This document shows positions 23,943 through 32,249 of a stretch of DNA of 64,000 nucleotides, piece by piece. A model generated the notes under the pieces. It did not search any database. It was not told the DNA's origin and saw only the letters and a list, made by a program, of their open reading frames with translations. The stretch's first letter is position 1. Every line of letters begins with the position of its first letter. Source of the DNA: Lysobacter sp. Root76 (GTDB lineage: Bacteria; Pseudomonadota; Gammaproteobacteria; Xanthomonadales; Xanthomonadaceae). The position numbers and the translations under genes were made by a program. The stretch spans positions 57,307-121,306 of the forward strand of contig NZ_LMIK01000005.1 of the NCBI RefSeq assembly GCF_001428685.1. The letters are read 5' to 3'.

Positions 23943-25304
23943 TTACGAAGCGACCGCCAATTCCGTGTCCGAATCGCGGCCGTGGCGCGGGTCGCCGACC
24001 GCTGCGGCCATCGCCATGGCGCGGGCCACCGTCGCGGCCGCGGCCTTCCGCGGTGCGTCGGCGTCGGCCAGCTCGGAGCGCACGACCGGGCCCAGCCGCA
24101 GCAGTACCGGGGCCGCGGCCAGGTCGCCCAACATCGCTTCCACCAGCACGTCGCGCCAACGCGGGTCCAGGTTCAGCGCGCGTGTCGCGTTCGCCCAATG
24201 GTCTTCGTCGGCGTAGCGCGCGAACCACACGAACACCCGCTCGCCCTCGCGCACGGGCAGGCGCGGGAAGCTGTTTTCGCTGGGGTCGGTCAGGTAGGTC
24301 GCGACCAGTTCCGCGCCCGAAGCGCGCAGCAGCGGCGCGAACGCAGAGTCGAACAGCTCGCCGAAACCGTCCTCGGCCGGTGCGTTCAGCGAGCAGATGC
24401 CGGCGACGTAGACCGCCTCGGGCAACTGGCTGGCGCCGACCGGCGCGCGCGCCGCCGGCGCCGGCGGGAAGCCGGAGCCCGGGCGCGCGGGCTTGAGCAG
24501 CAGCACGTCGTCGTTGTCGAGCAGGGTCGCGTTGGCGGCCTCGCGGTGGCGCTGCCAGACCGGCCCGGAGTAGAACGAATTCAGCGCCGCGGCGCGCTCG
24601 CGCATGCCCGGGAAGCCACGCACCCAGACGTAGCGGTCGGGCCCGTCGAGGTCGCGGAACTGGCCGATCACGTGGATGCCGACCGCTTCCTGGGTTTCGA
24701 TGAACTCCCGTTCGAACAGGCCGATCAGATCGTCGCGCCGCCCCGGGTTCATCGTGTACTGGCGCAGTTCGATCACCGCGTCGTCGTGGACCAGGCGGCC
24801 GCTTTCGTCGATCCGGCGCATCCACATGTGCCAGTTGGTTTCCCAGGTCTTGCCGCCGTCGGCGGAGAAGGCCTGGTGCCAGTGCGCGGCGTTGGCGCTG
24901 ATCTGGTCCCAGGTGAACTTGGCCAGGACCGGGCGGCCTTCGTGCTCGGCCGCGCCGACGAAGGTGCCGACGCCGTCCTTGAACGCGCCCACCACCGGCG
25001 GTTCCAGCACGCCGTCGTGGTTGCCGGCCCAGTACAGGCTCCATTGCCGGGTTTCCGGATTGAACAGGCGCAGGGTCATGCCGAGGAATTTCTCGGCGCT
25101 GCCGGGGCGGCCCCAGTCGCTGACGAAGTCGTCGACGTTGCCCAGGCCGCCGAGGATGGGCTCGCAGCGCTGGCTGGCCTCGAACACCTCCCAATCGGTC
25201 GAGCCGGCCAGGCGCTCGCGCAGGCGTTCGTTGCGGATCGTCCAGCGGCCGTGGAAGAAGTCGAAATCGTGGCGGCCGTCGTTGGCGGATGTGCTGTCGT
25301 TCAT
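23943..25304 (-). CDS. Fusion of a DUF1579-like domain with NIPSNAP-like domains
   Basis: The N-terminal about 165 residues (RHDFDFFHGRWTIRNERLRE, CEPILGGLGNVDDFVSDWG, WSLYWAGNHDGVLEPPVVGA, GGKTWETNWHMWMRRI) form a lipocalin-like DUF1579-type domain that is repeated as a separate gene just upstream. Residues about 178-285 are NIPSNAP-like (VIELRQYTMNPGRRDDLIGL, RYVWVRGFPGMRERAAALN), a dimeric alpha/beta barrel fold, and residues about 305-400 look like a second, weaker copy. NIPSNAP-type proteins have no settled bacterial function. There is no signal peptide. The gene is the last of a likely operon that starts with a two-component system. Confidence 0.75.
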   Translation of the reverse strand: MNDSTSANDGRHDFDFFHGRWTIRNERLRERLAGSTDWEVFEASQRCEPILGGLGNVDDFVSDWGRPGSAEKFLGMTLRLFNPETRQWSLYWAGNHDGVLEPPVVGAFKDGVGTFVGAAEHEGRPVLAKFTWDQISANAAHWHQAFSADGGKTWETNWHMWMRRIDESGRLVHDDAVIELRQYTMNPGRRDDLIGLFEREFIETQEAVGIHVIGQFRDLDGPDRYVWVRGFPGMRERAAALNSFYSGPVWQRHREAANATLLDNDDVLLLKPARPGSGFPPAPAARAPVGASQLPEAVYVAGICSLNAPAEDGFGELFDSAFAPLLRASGAELVATYLTDPSENSFPRLPVREGERVFVWFARYADEDHWANATRALNLDPRWRDVLVEAMLGDLAAAPVLLRLGPVVRSELADADAPRKAAAATVARAMAMAAAVGDPRHGRDSDTELAVAS

Positions 25305-25372
25305 GACATGTCTCGCTGCGCGCTTGCGCGCGTGGGGTTCACGGGATCGTTCTGCGGGCGGTAGCGCGGCGC

Positions 25373-25987
25373 TCAGGCCAGCCGGGTCATGTGCATGACC
25401 CAGTTGGTTTCCCAGGTCTTGCCGCCGTCGGGCGACAGCGCCTGTTCCCAGCGCAGGCTACGTTCGTTGATGCCCGACCAGACCGCGCGCGAGGGCAGCA
25501 TGCGGCCCTGGTGCGCTTCCTGGCCTTCGAACACGCCGACGCCGTCGCGGAAGGCGCCGATCAGCGGCGGTTCCAGTACGCCGTCGCGGTCGCTGGCCCA
25601 ATACACGTACCACTGCCCGGTCTGCGGCCGGTACAGGCGCAGCGCCATGCCGACGATGCCGCCGCCCCAGTCGGTGGTGTAACGGTCCATGCTGCCCAGG
25701 CCGCCGAGCACCGGTTTGCATTCGTCGACGGCGTCGAACTCGATCCACTCGTCGCTGCCGGCCAGGCGCTCCTTGAGGCGGCGGTTCTTGACCTGCCAGC
25801 GGCCGTGATAGAAGTCGAAATCGTGGCGGCCGTCGCGGCGGTCGTCTTGATGGGACATGGCGGGGCGTCCTGTCGGGGAAGGGGTGGCGGCGTGCGCGAG
25901 CACGGCGGTCGCGGGCAGCGCGGCGGCGATCGCCGCCGCCTGGGCGGCCACGCCCCATTGCAGGATTCGTCGTCGTTGCCGGTCCAT
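25373..25987 (-). CDS. Tat-like-exported DUF1579-like protein, paralogue of its downstream neighbour
   Basis: The 204-residue precursor starts with a twin-arginine-like signal (MDRQRRRILQWG followed by VAAQAAAIAAALPATAVLAH). The mature part repeats the N-terminal domain of the next gene: RHDFDFYHGRWQVKNRRLKE, CKPVLGGLGSMDRYTTDWG, DGVLEPPLIGAFRDGVGVF and GGKTWETNWVMHM. A cytoplasmic version starting at 25858 (MSHQDDRRDG) is possible; dual starts could give two locations. It lies 86 bp after the histidine kinase gene on the same strand. Function unknown. Confidence 0.72.
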   Translation of the reverse strand: MDRQRRRILQWGVAAQAAAIAAALPATAVLAHAATPSPTGRPAMSHQDDRRDGRHDFDFYHGRWQVKNRRLKERLAGSDEWIEFDAVDECKPVLGGLGSMDRYTTDWGGGIVGMALRLYRPQTGQWYVYWASDRDGVLEPPLIGAFRDGVGVFEGQEAHQGRMLPSRAVWSGINERSLRWEQALSPDGGKTWETNWVMHMTRLA

Positions 25988-26073
25988 GCTGACGCTCCGC
26001 CTGTGCCTATCGCACCGGCACAGACTGCGCCTGGGCTGCTGCCAGCCTGCTGTCAGTAGCCTGGCTTGCGAAT

Positions 26074-27453
26074 TCACGGCACCGGGTCGGGCGCGCGCGG
26101 GAAAAACACCGCGATGCAGAAGCCGCAGCCGTCGATGCCGTCGCAGGGATGCAGGCTGGCGCCGTGGATCTGGGCGATCCGCGCAACCAGCGACAGGCCG
26201 ATGCCGCTGCCGCTGTCGGGGCGTCCGGGCGTGGACTGGCCGGGCACGCGGAAGAAGCGGTCGAAGATGCGGTTGCGGTCGGCCTCTGGCACGCCGGGGC
26301 CGTTGTCGGCCACGCGCAGCTCGACGCCGGCCACGCCGTCGCGGGTCGCCTGCAGGCACGACACCGCGACCTGGCCGTCCATGCCGGCGTAGCGCACCGC
26401 GTTGTCGATCAGGTTTCGCAGCAGGATGCCGAGCTGGTCGACGTCGCCCAGGATCCTGCAGGGCTCGGACTGCAGGCTCACGCGCTGGCGGCGGTCGCGG
26501 GCCAGGGTTTCGAAATCCCGCACCACCAGCACCACCAGTTCCGACAACGACACCGGCAGCAGCGGCGCGGCATCGACGCCGGCGTCCAGCCGCGCCATGT
26601 CCAGCAGCTGCTCCGACAGTCGCGCGCTGCGCTGCACGCCGGCGGCGAGCCGCTGCAGCGCGGTGTTCTTCTCCTCGATGGTCTCGGCGCGCAGCGCCAG
26701 ATCGGCGTGCGCGGTCAGCACCGCCAGCGGCGTGCGCAGCTCGTGGGCGGCGTCGGAAATGAAGCGGCGCTCGTGCTGGACCGCGTTGTCGACGCGCTGG
26801 AGCTGGCCGTTGAAGGCGTCGACCAGCGGCCGGAATTCGCTGGGCAGGTCGGGCGCGACCAGCGGAGTGAGATCCAGCGGCTTGCGCTGCAGCAGGGTGT
26901 TGCGCAGCGCGGTCAGCGGCCGCAGAGAGCGCCCGATCACGCCCCACACGGCGATGCCGAACAGCACGAAGATCAGCGCCGCCGCGAGCACGCTCCAGGC
27001 GATCCAGCCGCGCATCTCGTTGGCGATCTGGTACTTGGAGCGGCCGACCTGGACGGTGATGCCGCGCTGCGGATCGGTGAGGCTGTACACGCGCCAGCGC
27101 TCGCCGTCGATCACGCGCGTGACGAAACCGTCGGCGTAGTCCGGCTTCAGCGGCTCCAACGGCGCGGCCGGCGAATAGACCACGTTGCGGCCCTCGACCC
27201 AGACCTGGAAACTCATCTTCCAATCGCGCGCGCCGTTGGGGATGGGCGGACGCGCGCGCGCCGGCAGGTTCTTCAGGCCGTCGGGCATCGAGCCCAGGAC
27301 CTGCGCGGCGATGTCGCGCAGCGAGGCGTCCCACAGGCCGGTGCGCTCCATGCGCTGCTGCCAGACCTGGCAGCCCATCCAGACCAGCCAGGCCACCATC
27401 ACCGCCTTCAGCAGCACCCAGGTCAGGCGCCAGCGCAGCGAACGCGTCCTCAT
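26074..27453 (-). CDS. OmpR-partner sensor histidine kinase (PmrB/QseC-like)
   Basis: The 459-residue kinase has two membrane segments (about residues 10-28, WVLLKAVMVAWLVWMGCQVW, and 155-180, AWSVLAAALIFVLFGIAVWG) enclosing a periplasmic sensor of about 125 residues, then a HAMP-like linker, HisKA with His in FISDAAHELRTPLAVLTAHA, and HATPase motifs (RNLIDNAVRYAG; VADNGPGVPEADR; GSGIGLSLVARI). Architecture resembles QseC/PmrB kinases. Its ATG overlaps the response regulator stop by ATGA. I trimmed a longer frame to the ATG at 27453. Confidence 0.92.
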   Translation of the reverse strand: MRTRSLRWRLTWVLLKAVMVAWLVWMGCQVWQQRMERTGLWDASLRDIAAQVLGSMPDGLKNLPARARPPIPNGARDWKMSFQVWVEGRNVVYSPAAPLEPLKPDYADGFVTRVIDGERWRVYSLTDPQRGITVQVGRSKYQIANEMRGWIAWSVLAAALIFVLFGIAVWGVIGRSLRPLTALRNTLLQRKPLDLTPLVAPDLPSEFRPLVDAFNGQLQRVDNAVQHERRFISDAAHELRTPLAVLTAHADLALRAETIEEKNTALQRLAAGVQRSARLSEQLLDMARLDAGVDAAPLLPVSLSELVVLVVRDFETLARDRRQRVSLQSEPCRILGDVDQLGILLRNLIDNAVRYAGMDGQVAVSCLQATRDGVAGVELRVADNGPGVPEADRNRIFDRFFRVPGQSTPGRPDSGSGIGLSLVARIAQIHGASLHPCDGIDGCGFCIAVFFPRAPDPVP

Positions 27454-28115
27454 GCCGAGGCGCCGCCGATGCGGTAGCCGTAGCCGTGCACGGTCGCGAT
27501 GACGCCGTCGCCGAGCTTGCGCCGCAGCTGGTGCACGTAGACCGCGATGGTGTTGCTCTCGATGGTGCCGGAACTGCCGTACACGGCCTCTTCGAGCTGC
27601 TCGCGCGTGACCACGCGGCCCTGGCGTTCCATCAGCAACATCAGGGTGCGGAACTCGTGCGCGCTCAGCGTCACCGGCTCGCCGTCGCGGCTGACTTCGC
27701 GCCGCGCCGGATCCAGCACCAGGCCGCCGCAGCTGAGCACCGGCGACACCCGGCCCTGGCTGCGCCGCATCACCGCGCGCAACCGCGCGTACAGCTCGTC
27801 GGGCTGGAAGGGTTTGACGATGTAGTCGTCGGCGCCGGCGTCGAGGCCGACGATGCGGTCGCTGAGCTTGTCGCGCGCGGTCAGGATCAGCACCGGGGTG
27901 GCGTCGTAGCGCCCGCGCAGCGCCGACAGCACGCTCAGGCCGGAACTGCCGGGCAGGCCCAGGTCCAGCAGCACCGCGGCGTAGGTGTGGTCGACCAGCG
28001 CGGTCTTGGCCAGGCCGGCGTCGCCGACCCAATCGACCTCGAAACCGTTCTGGCGCAGGCCGTCGCGCACCGCCTCGGCGAGCATGACGTCGTCTTCGAC
28101 CAGCAGGATGTTCAT
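27450..28115 (-). CDS. OmpR/PhoB-family response regulator (PmrA/QseB-like)
   Basis: The 221-residue protein pairs a receiver (MNILLVEDDVMLAEAVRDGL; phospho-Asp in YAAVLLDLGLPGSSGLSVL; Lys in DDYIVKPFQPDELYARL) with a C-terminal winged helix (VTLSAHEFRTLMLLMERQGR; ESNTIAVYVHQLRRKLGDGV; VHGYGYRIGG). It is translationally coupled to the kinase that follows. Upstream, paired TTAA half-sites spaced 11 bp suggest autoregulation. PmrA and QseB are the closest-looking classes, but specificity is not provable from sequence alone. Confidence 0.93.
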   Translation of the reverse strand: MNILLVEDDVMLAEAVRDGLRQNGFEVDWVGDAGLAKTALVDHTYAAVLLDLGLPGSSGLSVLSALRGRYDATPVLILTARDKLSDRIVGLDAGADDYIVKPFQPDELYARLRAVMRRSQGRVSPVLSCGGLVLDPARREVSRDGEPVTLSAHEFRTLMLLMERQGRVVTREQLEEAVYGSSGTIESNTIAVYVHQLRRKLGDGVIATVHGYGYRIGGASA

Positions 28116-28183
28116 TGCGGCAACCGTATCCGGACTTCGTGATGGGAGCGAGCGGAGCGAGTGCGGAGCGTGACGCGGCGCGA

Positions 28184-28220
28184 TTAAGAAGTTCTTAAAG
28201 CCTTTAAAAACTTCTTAAAA
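28184..28220. promoter_or_regulatory. Paired TTAA-N7-TTAA operator-like sites between the response regulator and a lipoprotein gene
   Basis: TTAA half-sites lie at 28184 and 28195 (within TTAAGAA-G-TTCTTAA, a perfect dyad) and again at 28204 and 28215, each pair spaced 11 bp as in PmrA/BasR-type boxes. The region lies 69-105 bp upstream of the response regulator gene on one side and 62-98 bp upstream of the lipoprotein gene on the other, so it could control both. Confidence 0.5.
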
Positions 28221-28281
28221 CCCGGCGCGCAGGATCGATCGTGCCGGCCCACCCCACGGGCCGTATCGAACGGAGATCGCC

Positions 28282-28638
28282 ATGCTCGTGTCGTCTCGTC
28301 CCGTTTTGGCCCTGATCCTAACCCCGGCGTTGCTCGCAGGCTGCGCCTCCATCCCGCGCAGCAGCACCCCGCTGGCCGAAATCGCCGCCCTCGACTGCGA
28401 CCGCCTGGTCGAAGAACAAGCCCTGGCCGAGCGCACCCGCGACGCCGCCAGCCGGGCCCGGCGCGGCGCCTGGAAGGCGGTGCTGCCGATCGCGGTCGGC
28501 GTGCGTTACGCGTCGGCGGGCTCGGCGCTGTCCGACGCGCAGCGCCGCCTGCAGCTGATCGGCGCCCGCCGCAGCGCGCAGCAGTGCGCACCGGCCGCCG
28601 GCGAAGCCGGAATCGTCGACCTGGGAGCGGAGGTATGA
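28282..28638 (+). CDS. Small predicted lipoprotein, function unknown
   Basis: The 118-residue precursor has a signal peptide with lipobox LLAGCA (Cys21). The mature part contains a charged helix with CDRLVEEQALAERTRDAASR, a short hydrophobic patch (WKAVLPIAVGVRYASAGSAL) and a second helix with a late Cys (SAQQCAP). No family is recognised. The ATGA overlap with the following acetyltransferase gene places them in one operon. The upstream TTAA boxes suggest control by the adjacent two-component system. Confidence 0.75.
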   Translation: MLVSSRPVLALILTPALLAGCASIPRSSTPLAEIAALDCDRLVEEQALAERTRDAASRARRGAWKAVLPIAVGVRYASAGSALSDAQRRLQLIGARRSAQQCAPAAGEAGIVDLGAEV

Positions 28639-29177
28639 ACCTGTCGTCCCCCACCGCGAACACGCCCGAACGCAGCCATCTGGCCCTGGTCGCCGCCCCC
28701 GCCGGCATGCACGCCCGCAGCGTGCAACGTGCCGACCTGCCGGCCTTGCTGCGCCTGTGCGAAGAGCACGCGGCGCAGAGCGCATTCGAGCGCCTGCCCT
28801 ATGGCCATGCCCGCGACGGCCTGCTGGAACTGCAGGAAGCGCTGTTCGAACCGCCGCTGCGGGCCTGGGCCTGGGTCGCCTTCGTCGACGGCGAAGCCGC
28901 CGGCTACGCCAGCGCCACGGTCGGCTTCTCGCTGCTGGAACGCGCCTACCACCTGTGCCTGGAAGGCCTGTATGTGCGCGCGGCCTGGCGCGGACACGGG
29001 CTCGAACCGCTGCTGTTCGAACAGGCGCTGGCGGCGGCCGAGCGCTTCGGCTGCATCAACCTGCAGTGGCAGGCGCCGGCCTGGAGCGAAGCCGCACGCG
29101 CATTGGACCTGCCGCGGCGCGCGACCCGCATGGAAGCGCTGCGCTACGTGCTGCCGGTCGCCGCCGAGGCCGGATGA
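28635..29177 (+). CDS. GNAT-family N-acetyltransferase
   Basis: The 180-residue protein has the GNAT order of elements: N-terminal strand and helix (HARSVQRADLPALLRLCEEH), central strands (AWVAFVDGEAAGYASATVGF), the strand before the acetyl-CoA loop (HLCLEGLYVRAAWRGHGLEP) and the pyrophosphate-binding helix (LLFEQALAAAERFGCINL). The loop RAAWRGHGLE is a slightly degenerate R/QxxGxG/A motif. Substrate unknown. The start at 28635 overlaps the lipoprotein stop; four bases separate its stop from the next gene. Confidence 0.85.
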   Translation: MNLSSPTANTPERSHLALVAAPAGMHARSVQRADLPALLRLCEEHAAQSAFERLPYGHARDGLLELQEALFEPPLRAWAWVAFVDGEAAGYASATVGFSLLERAYHLCLEGLYVRAAWRGHGLEPLLFEQALAAAERFGCINLQWQAPAWSEAARALDLPRRATRMEALRYVLPVAAEAG

Positions 29178-29181
29178 CGCC

Positions 29182-30327
29182 ATGTCCGATCCCGATCCCA
29201 CCCCAGGCGCCTGGCCGGTGCCCATCGCCATGGCGCGTCGACCGCGCCGACACCGCGCGCGCCGCGCGCTCCTCCTCCTATTGATCATCACCGCCCTCAT
29301 GACCGCACTCTCGCTCAGCGCTTGCCGCAGCACCGCCTACCCCGACTCGCCGCAGTACCGCGAAGGCAGTTTCCGCAATCCGATCAAACCCAAGACCGTG
29401 GGCTGGCGCGAAATGCCGGCGATGCTCTGGCGCTTCGCCTTCGACAAGCCCGCCGACACCGTGCCGGAAACGGCGCCGCCGGTGGCGACGCTGACCCACG
29501 AGCAATTGCTGGCCGCGCCCGACGGCAGTCTGGTGCGATTCGGCCATTCGACCGTACTGCTGAAGCTGGACGGCGCGTTCTGGCTGACCGACCCGGTATT
29601 TTCCGAACGCGCCTCGCCGGTGCAGTGGGCCGGCCCCAAGCGCTTCCATGCGCCGCCGATGACGATCGCGCAGCTGCCGCCGATCAAGGGCGTGATCCTG
29701 TCCCACGACCACTACGACCATCTCGACAAGGCCGCGGTGCTGGAACTGGCGGCCAAGACCGAACACTTCCTGGCGCCGCTGGGCGTGGGCGACCTGCTGA
29801 TCGACTGGGGCGTGGACGCGGCGAAAGTGCAGCAGCTGGATTGGTGGCAGTCGACCACGATCGACGGCGTGCGCTTCGTCTCCACGCCCTCGCAGCATTT
29901 CTCCGGGCGCGCGATGTTCGCCGACAATCCGACCCTGTGGACCTCGTGGGTGATCCGCAGTTCGTCGCTGAACCTGTATTTCAGCGGCGACACCGGCTAC
30001 TTCGACGGTTTCAAGGCGATCGGCGAGAAGTACGGCCCGTTCGATCTGACCCTGCTCGAATGCGGCGCCTACAACCCGCAATGGTCGGGCGTGCACATGC
30101 TGCCGGAGCAGACCCTGCAGGCGCATCTGGATCTGCGCGGCCAGCGCCTGCTGCCGATCCACAACGGCACCTTCGACCTGGCCATGCACGCCTGGACCGA
30201 CCCGATGGAACGCATCACCGCCCTGGCGCGCCACGCCGGCGTGGAGACGCTGACGCCGGTGATGGGCACGCCGGTGAACCTGCACGCGCCGCCGGCGACC
30301 TCGGCATGGTGGCGCACGGCGCGTTGA
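29182..30327 (+). CDS. Metallo-beta-lactamase-fold hydrolase (NAPE-PLD/UlaG-like), predicted lipoprotein
   Basis: The 381-residue protein carries an MBL fold: FGHSTVLLKLDGAFWLTDPV, zinc-binding HDHYDHLDKAAV, SQHFSGRAMFADN, YFSGDTGYFDGFKAIG and LLPIHNGTFDLAMHAW. This arrangement, with W-x-TDPVFSERASPVQW, is typical of the RomA/NAPE-PLD-like branch, some members of which hydrolyse phospholipids. The N-terminus is a long basic stretch, a hydrophobic helix and lipobox LSLSAC (Cys48), so it is probably membrane-anchored in the periplasm. A second start at 29230 would give a more usual signal length. It is the third gene of the lipoprotein-GNAT-MBL operon. Confidence 0.87.
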   Translation: MSDPDPTPGAWPVPIAMARRPRRHRARRALLLLLIITALMTALSLSACRSTAYPDSPQYREGSFRNPIKPKTVGWREMPAMLWRFAFDKPADTVPETAPPVATLTHEQLLAAPDGSLVRFGHSTVLLKLDGAFWLTDPVFSERASPVQWAGPKRFHAPPMTIAQLPPIKGVILSHDHYDHLDKAAVLELAAKTEHFLAPLGVGDLLIDWGVDAAKVQQLDWWQSTTIDGVRFVSTPSQHFSGRAMFADNPTLWTSWVIRSSSLNLYFSGDTGYFDGFKAIGEKYGPFDLTLLECGAYNPQWSGVHMLPEQTLQAHLDLRGQRLLPIHNGTFDLAMHAWTDPMERITALARHAGVETLTPVMGTPVNLHAPPATSAWWRTAR

Positions 30328-30401
30328 TCGGTCGTGCGATGCGATAAGCCACGGGTGTGCGGCCTGCGCGGTAGCTCGTAGTCGCGATGATGCGGTTGCC
30401 A

Positions 30402-30439
30402 CCGCATCCTACGGCCTCCGACGCGACCGTAGGATGCGG
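30402..30439. repeat. Long hairpin CCGCATCCTACGG / CCGTAGGATGCGG
   Basis: A perfect 13-bp inverted repeat with a 12-base loop lies between the convergent MBL-fold gene and dinB. The core GTAGGATGCGG followed by TAAGCCGCAAGGCGCACCGC looks like a dispersed intergenic element rather than a classical terminator, as no U-tract follows. Similar words appear near 16597-16633. Confidence 0.6.
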
Positions 30440-30520
30440 TAAGCCGCAAGGCGCACCGCATCGGCCACGATGATTCGCGATCCCTGCGATGCGCGAATCG
30501 GCGCATTCGCCGGCCGCGCT

Positions 30521-31636
30521 TTACTCAGACATCGCGAACAGATCGGACTGCGCGGCGTAGCCGTCCTCATCGACGAAGCCCGACAGCCCCACGCCGACCA
30601 ATCGATACAAGGTGTCGGCCGGATGCTCGACGCGCGCGCGCAAGGCGCAGGCGATGTCGGCCAACTCCTGTTCGCTGGCCGGCGGCGCCGGCTGGGTCAG
30701 ACTGCGGGTGAGGGTGCGGAAGTCGGCGGTCTTGAGCTTGAGCACCACCGTGCGCGCCAGCCGTCCGGGCTCGCGCCGGTAGCCGGCCCAGGTTTTCTCG
30801 GCGAGGCGGCGGATATGCGGTTCGAGTTCGTCCAGGCGCAGATCGCTGGCGAAGGTGTCCTCGGCCGAGATCTGCAGGGTCGGCCGCTCCGGTTCGACCG
30901 GGCGCTCGTCGATGCCCAGCGACAGCTCGTGCAGGCGCCGGCCCCAGCGGCCGAAGCGCTGCTCCAGCGCAGTCCCGCCCAAGGCGCGCAGGTCGGCGAC
31001 CACGCGCACGCCGAGCTCGACCAGCTTGGCCTCCATCACCTTGCCGACACCGGGCAGCCGGCCCACCGGCAGGGGTTCGAGAAAGGCTTCGACCTGGTGC
31101 GGGCGGATCACGAACAGGCCGTCGGGCTTGCGCCAGTCGGACGCGATCTTGGCCAGGAATTTGTTCGGCGCCACTCCGGCCGACGCGGTCAGCCTGGTCT
31201 CCGCGCGGATCGCGTCGCGGATCGCTTCGGCGGTGGCGGTGGCCGACGGCAGGCCGGTCTTGGTGCGGGTGACGTCGAGGTAGGCCTCGTCCAGCGACAA
31301 GGGTTCGATCAGGTCGGTGTGGCGGGCGAAGATCTCGCGCACCTGGCGCGAGACCGCCTTGTAGCGCACGAAGTCCGGCGGCACGAACACCGCCTGCGGG
31401 CACAGGCGCTCGGCGCGCACCGCCGGCATCGCCGAGCGCACCCCGAACACGCGCGCCTCGTAGCTGGCCGCGCACACCACCGAGCGAGCGCCGCGCCAGG
31501 CCACCACCACCGGCACGCCGCGCAGGGAAGGATCGTCGCGCTGCTCGACCGACGCGTAGAACGCGTCCATGTCGACGTGCAGGACTTTACGGCTGGGGGC
31601 GGACACGGCGGCGCGGACGATGCGGAAGGCCCGCAT
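30521..31636 (-). CDS. dinB: DNA polymerase IV (Y-family translesion polymerase)
   Basis: DinB copies damaged templates at low fidelity. The 371-residue protein has all Y-family landmarks: LHVDMDAFYASVEQRDDPSL with the first catalytic Asp, AASYEARVFGVRSAMPA, PLSLDEAYLDVT with the catalytic Asp-Glu pair, SAGVAPNKFLAKIASDWRKP and the helix-hairpin-helix LPVGRLPGVGKVMEAKL, then the little-finger domain. The C-terminus lacks a clear QL-S-F clamp-binding peptide; SDLFAMSE at the end is the likely substitute. Only 21 bp separate it from the stop of the upstream orphan gene on the same strand, so co-transcription is possible. Confidence 0.94.
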   Translation of the reverse strand: MRAFRIVRAAVSAPSRKVLHVDMDAFYASVEQRDDPSLRGVPVVVAWRGARSVVCAASYEARVFGVRSAMPAVRAERLCPQAVFVPPDFVRYKAVSRQVREIFARHTDLIEPLSLDEAYLDVTRTKTGLPSATATAEAIRDAIRAETRLTASAGVAPNKFLAKIASDWRKPDGLFVIRPHQVEAFLEPLPVGRLPGVGKVMEAKLVELGVRVVADLRALGGTALEQRFGRWGRRLHELSLGIDERPVEPERPTLQISAEDTFASDLRLDELEPHIRRLAEKTWAGYRREPGRLARTVVLKLKTADFRTLTRSLTQPAPPASEQELADIACALRARVEHPADTLYRLVGVGLSGFVDEDGYAAQSDLFAMSE

Positions 31637-31657
31637 CGTACCGCGCCGCCCCCCACG

Positions 31658-32098
31658 TCAGTACGTCGGCTCCAGCGCGCCGCCGGCGCTGATGCCGGCG
31701 CCGTAGGTGCCGTCGGCGAGCGAATAGATCTGCGCGTTCGGCAGCGCCGCGATCAGGGCGTTGTACGCCGCCTGCACGGAGGCCTGCCAGACCGCGGTCT
31801 CGCCGATGATGAACACGGAGTTGGGGTTGTAGTTCTGGCCCTGCAGGATCGCCACCACCGTCGGCACGTCGGCGGCCGAGAACTGGTTGTTGGCGGCGTC
31901 GTAGATCGCCAGATGGACGCCGATCACCTGGGTGCCGGCGGCGTTCTGCGCGGCGATGCCGATGCAGGAGGTGAAGGCGGTGAACTGGATCGTCGGTTGG
32001 GTGTCGCCGCCGGCGGTCGGTGCGACGTTGGCGGCGGCCGCCCACTCGCATTCGGCGATGGCCAGCGGCGCGGCACCGGCGTTGATCGTGTAGGGCAT
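31658..32098 (-). CDS. Orphan protein with CheD-like Cys/His spacing, function unknown
   Basis: I do not recognise a named family. The 146-residue protein has no signal peptide. It contains FTSCIGIAAQNAAGTQVIGV followed by HLAIYD, so a Cys and a His lie 17 residues apart, each at the end of a likely beta strand. This is the spacing of the catalytic Cys and His in CheD glutamine deamidases, and Thr residues precede the Cys. A later NSVFIIGE strand could match the CheD KIFGG strand. No chemotaxis genes are near. The start at 32098 is the first ATG after an arginine-rich stretch that looks non-coding. It lies 21 bp upstream of dinB and diverges from a Mor-like gene. Confidence 0.65.
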   Translation of the reverse strand: MPYTINAGAAPLAIAECEWAAAANVAPTAGGDTQPTIQFTAFTSCIGIAAQNAAGTQVIGVHLAIYDAANNQFSAADVPTVVAILQGQNYNPNSVFIIGETAVWQASVQAAYNALIAALPNAQIYSLADGTYGAGISAGGALEPTY

Positions 32099-32249
32099 GT
32101 CGGGCTCCGTTGCGTGGAAGGGAAGCGCCGTTATCGCCGCTGATCGCGCGCGGCGGTATGCGGAAGCGGCGTGCAGACGGCGGCGTTCACGCGCTGCCGA
32201 TCGCGCCCGTCGCGCTTCACGGCGCAGACGGCGCGGCGTTGTGGTCGGT

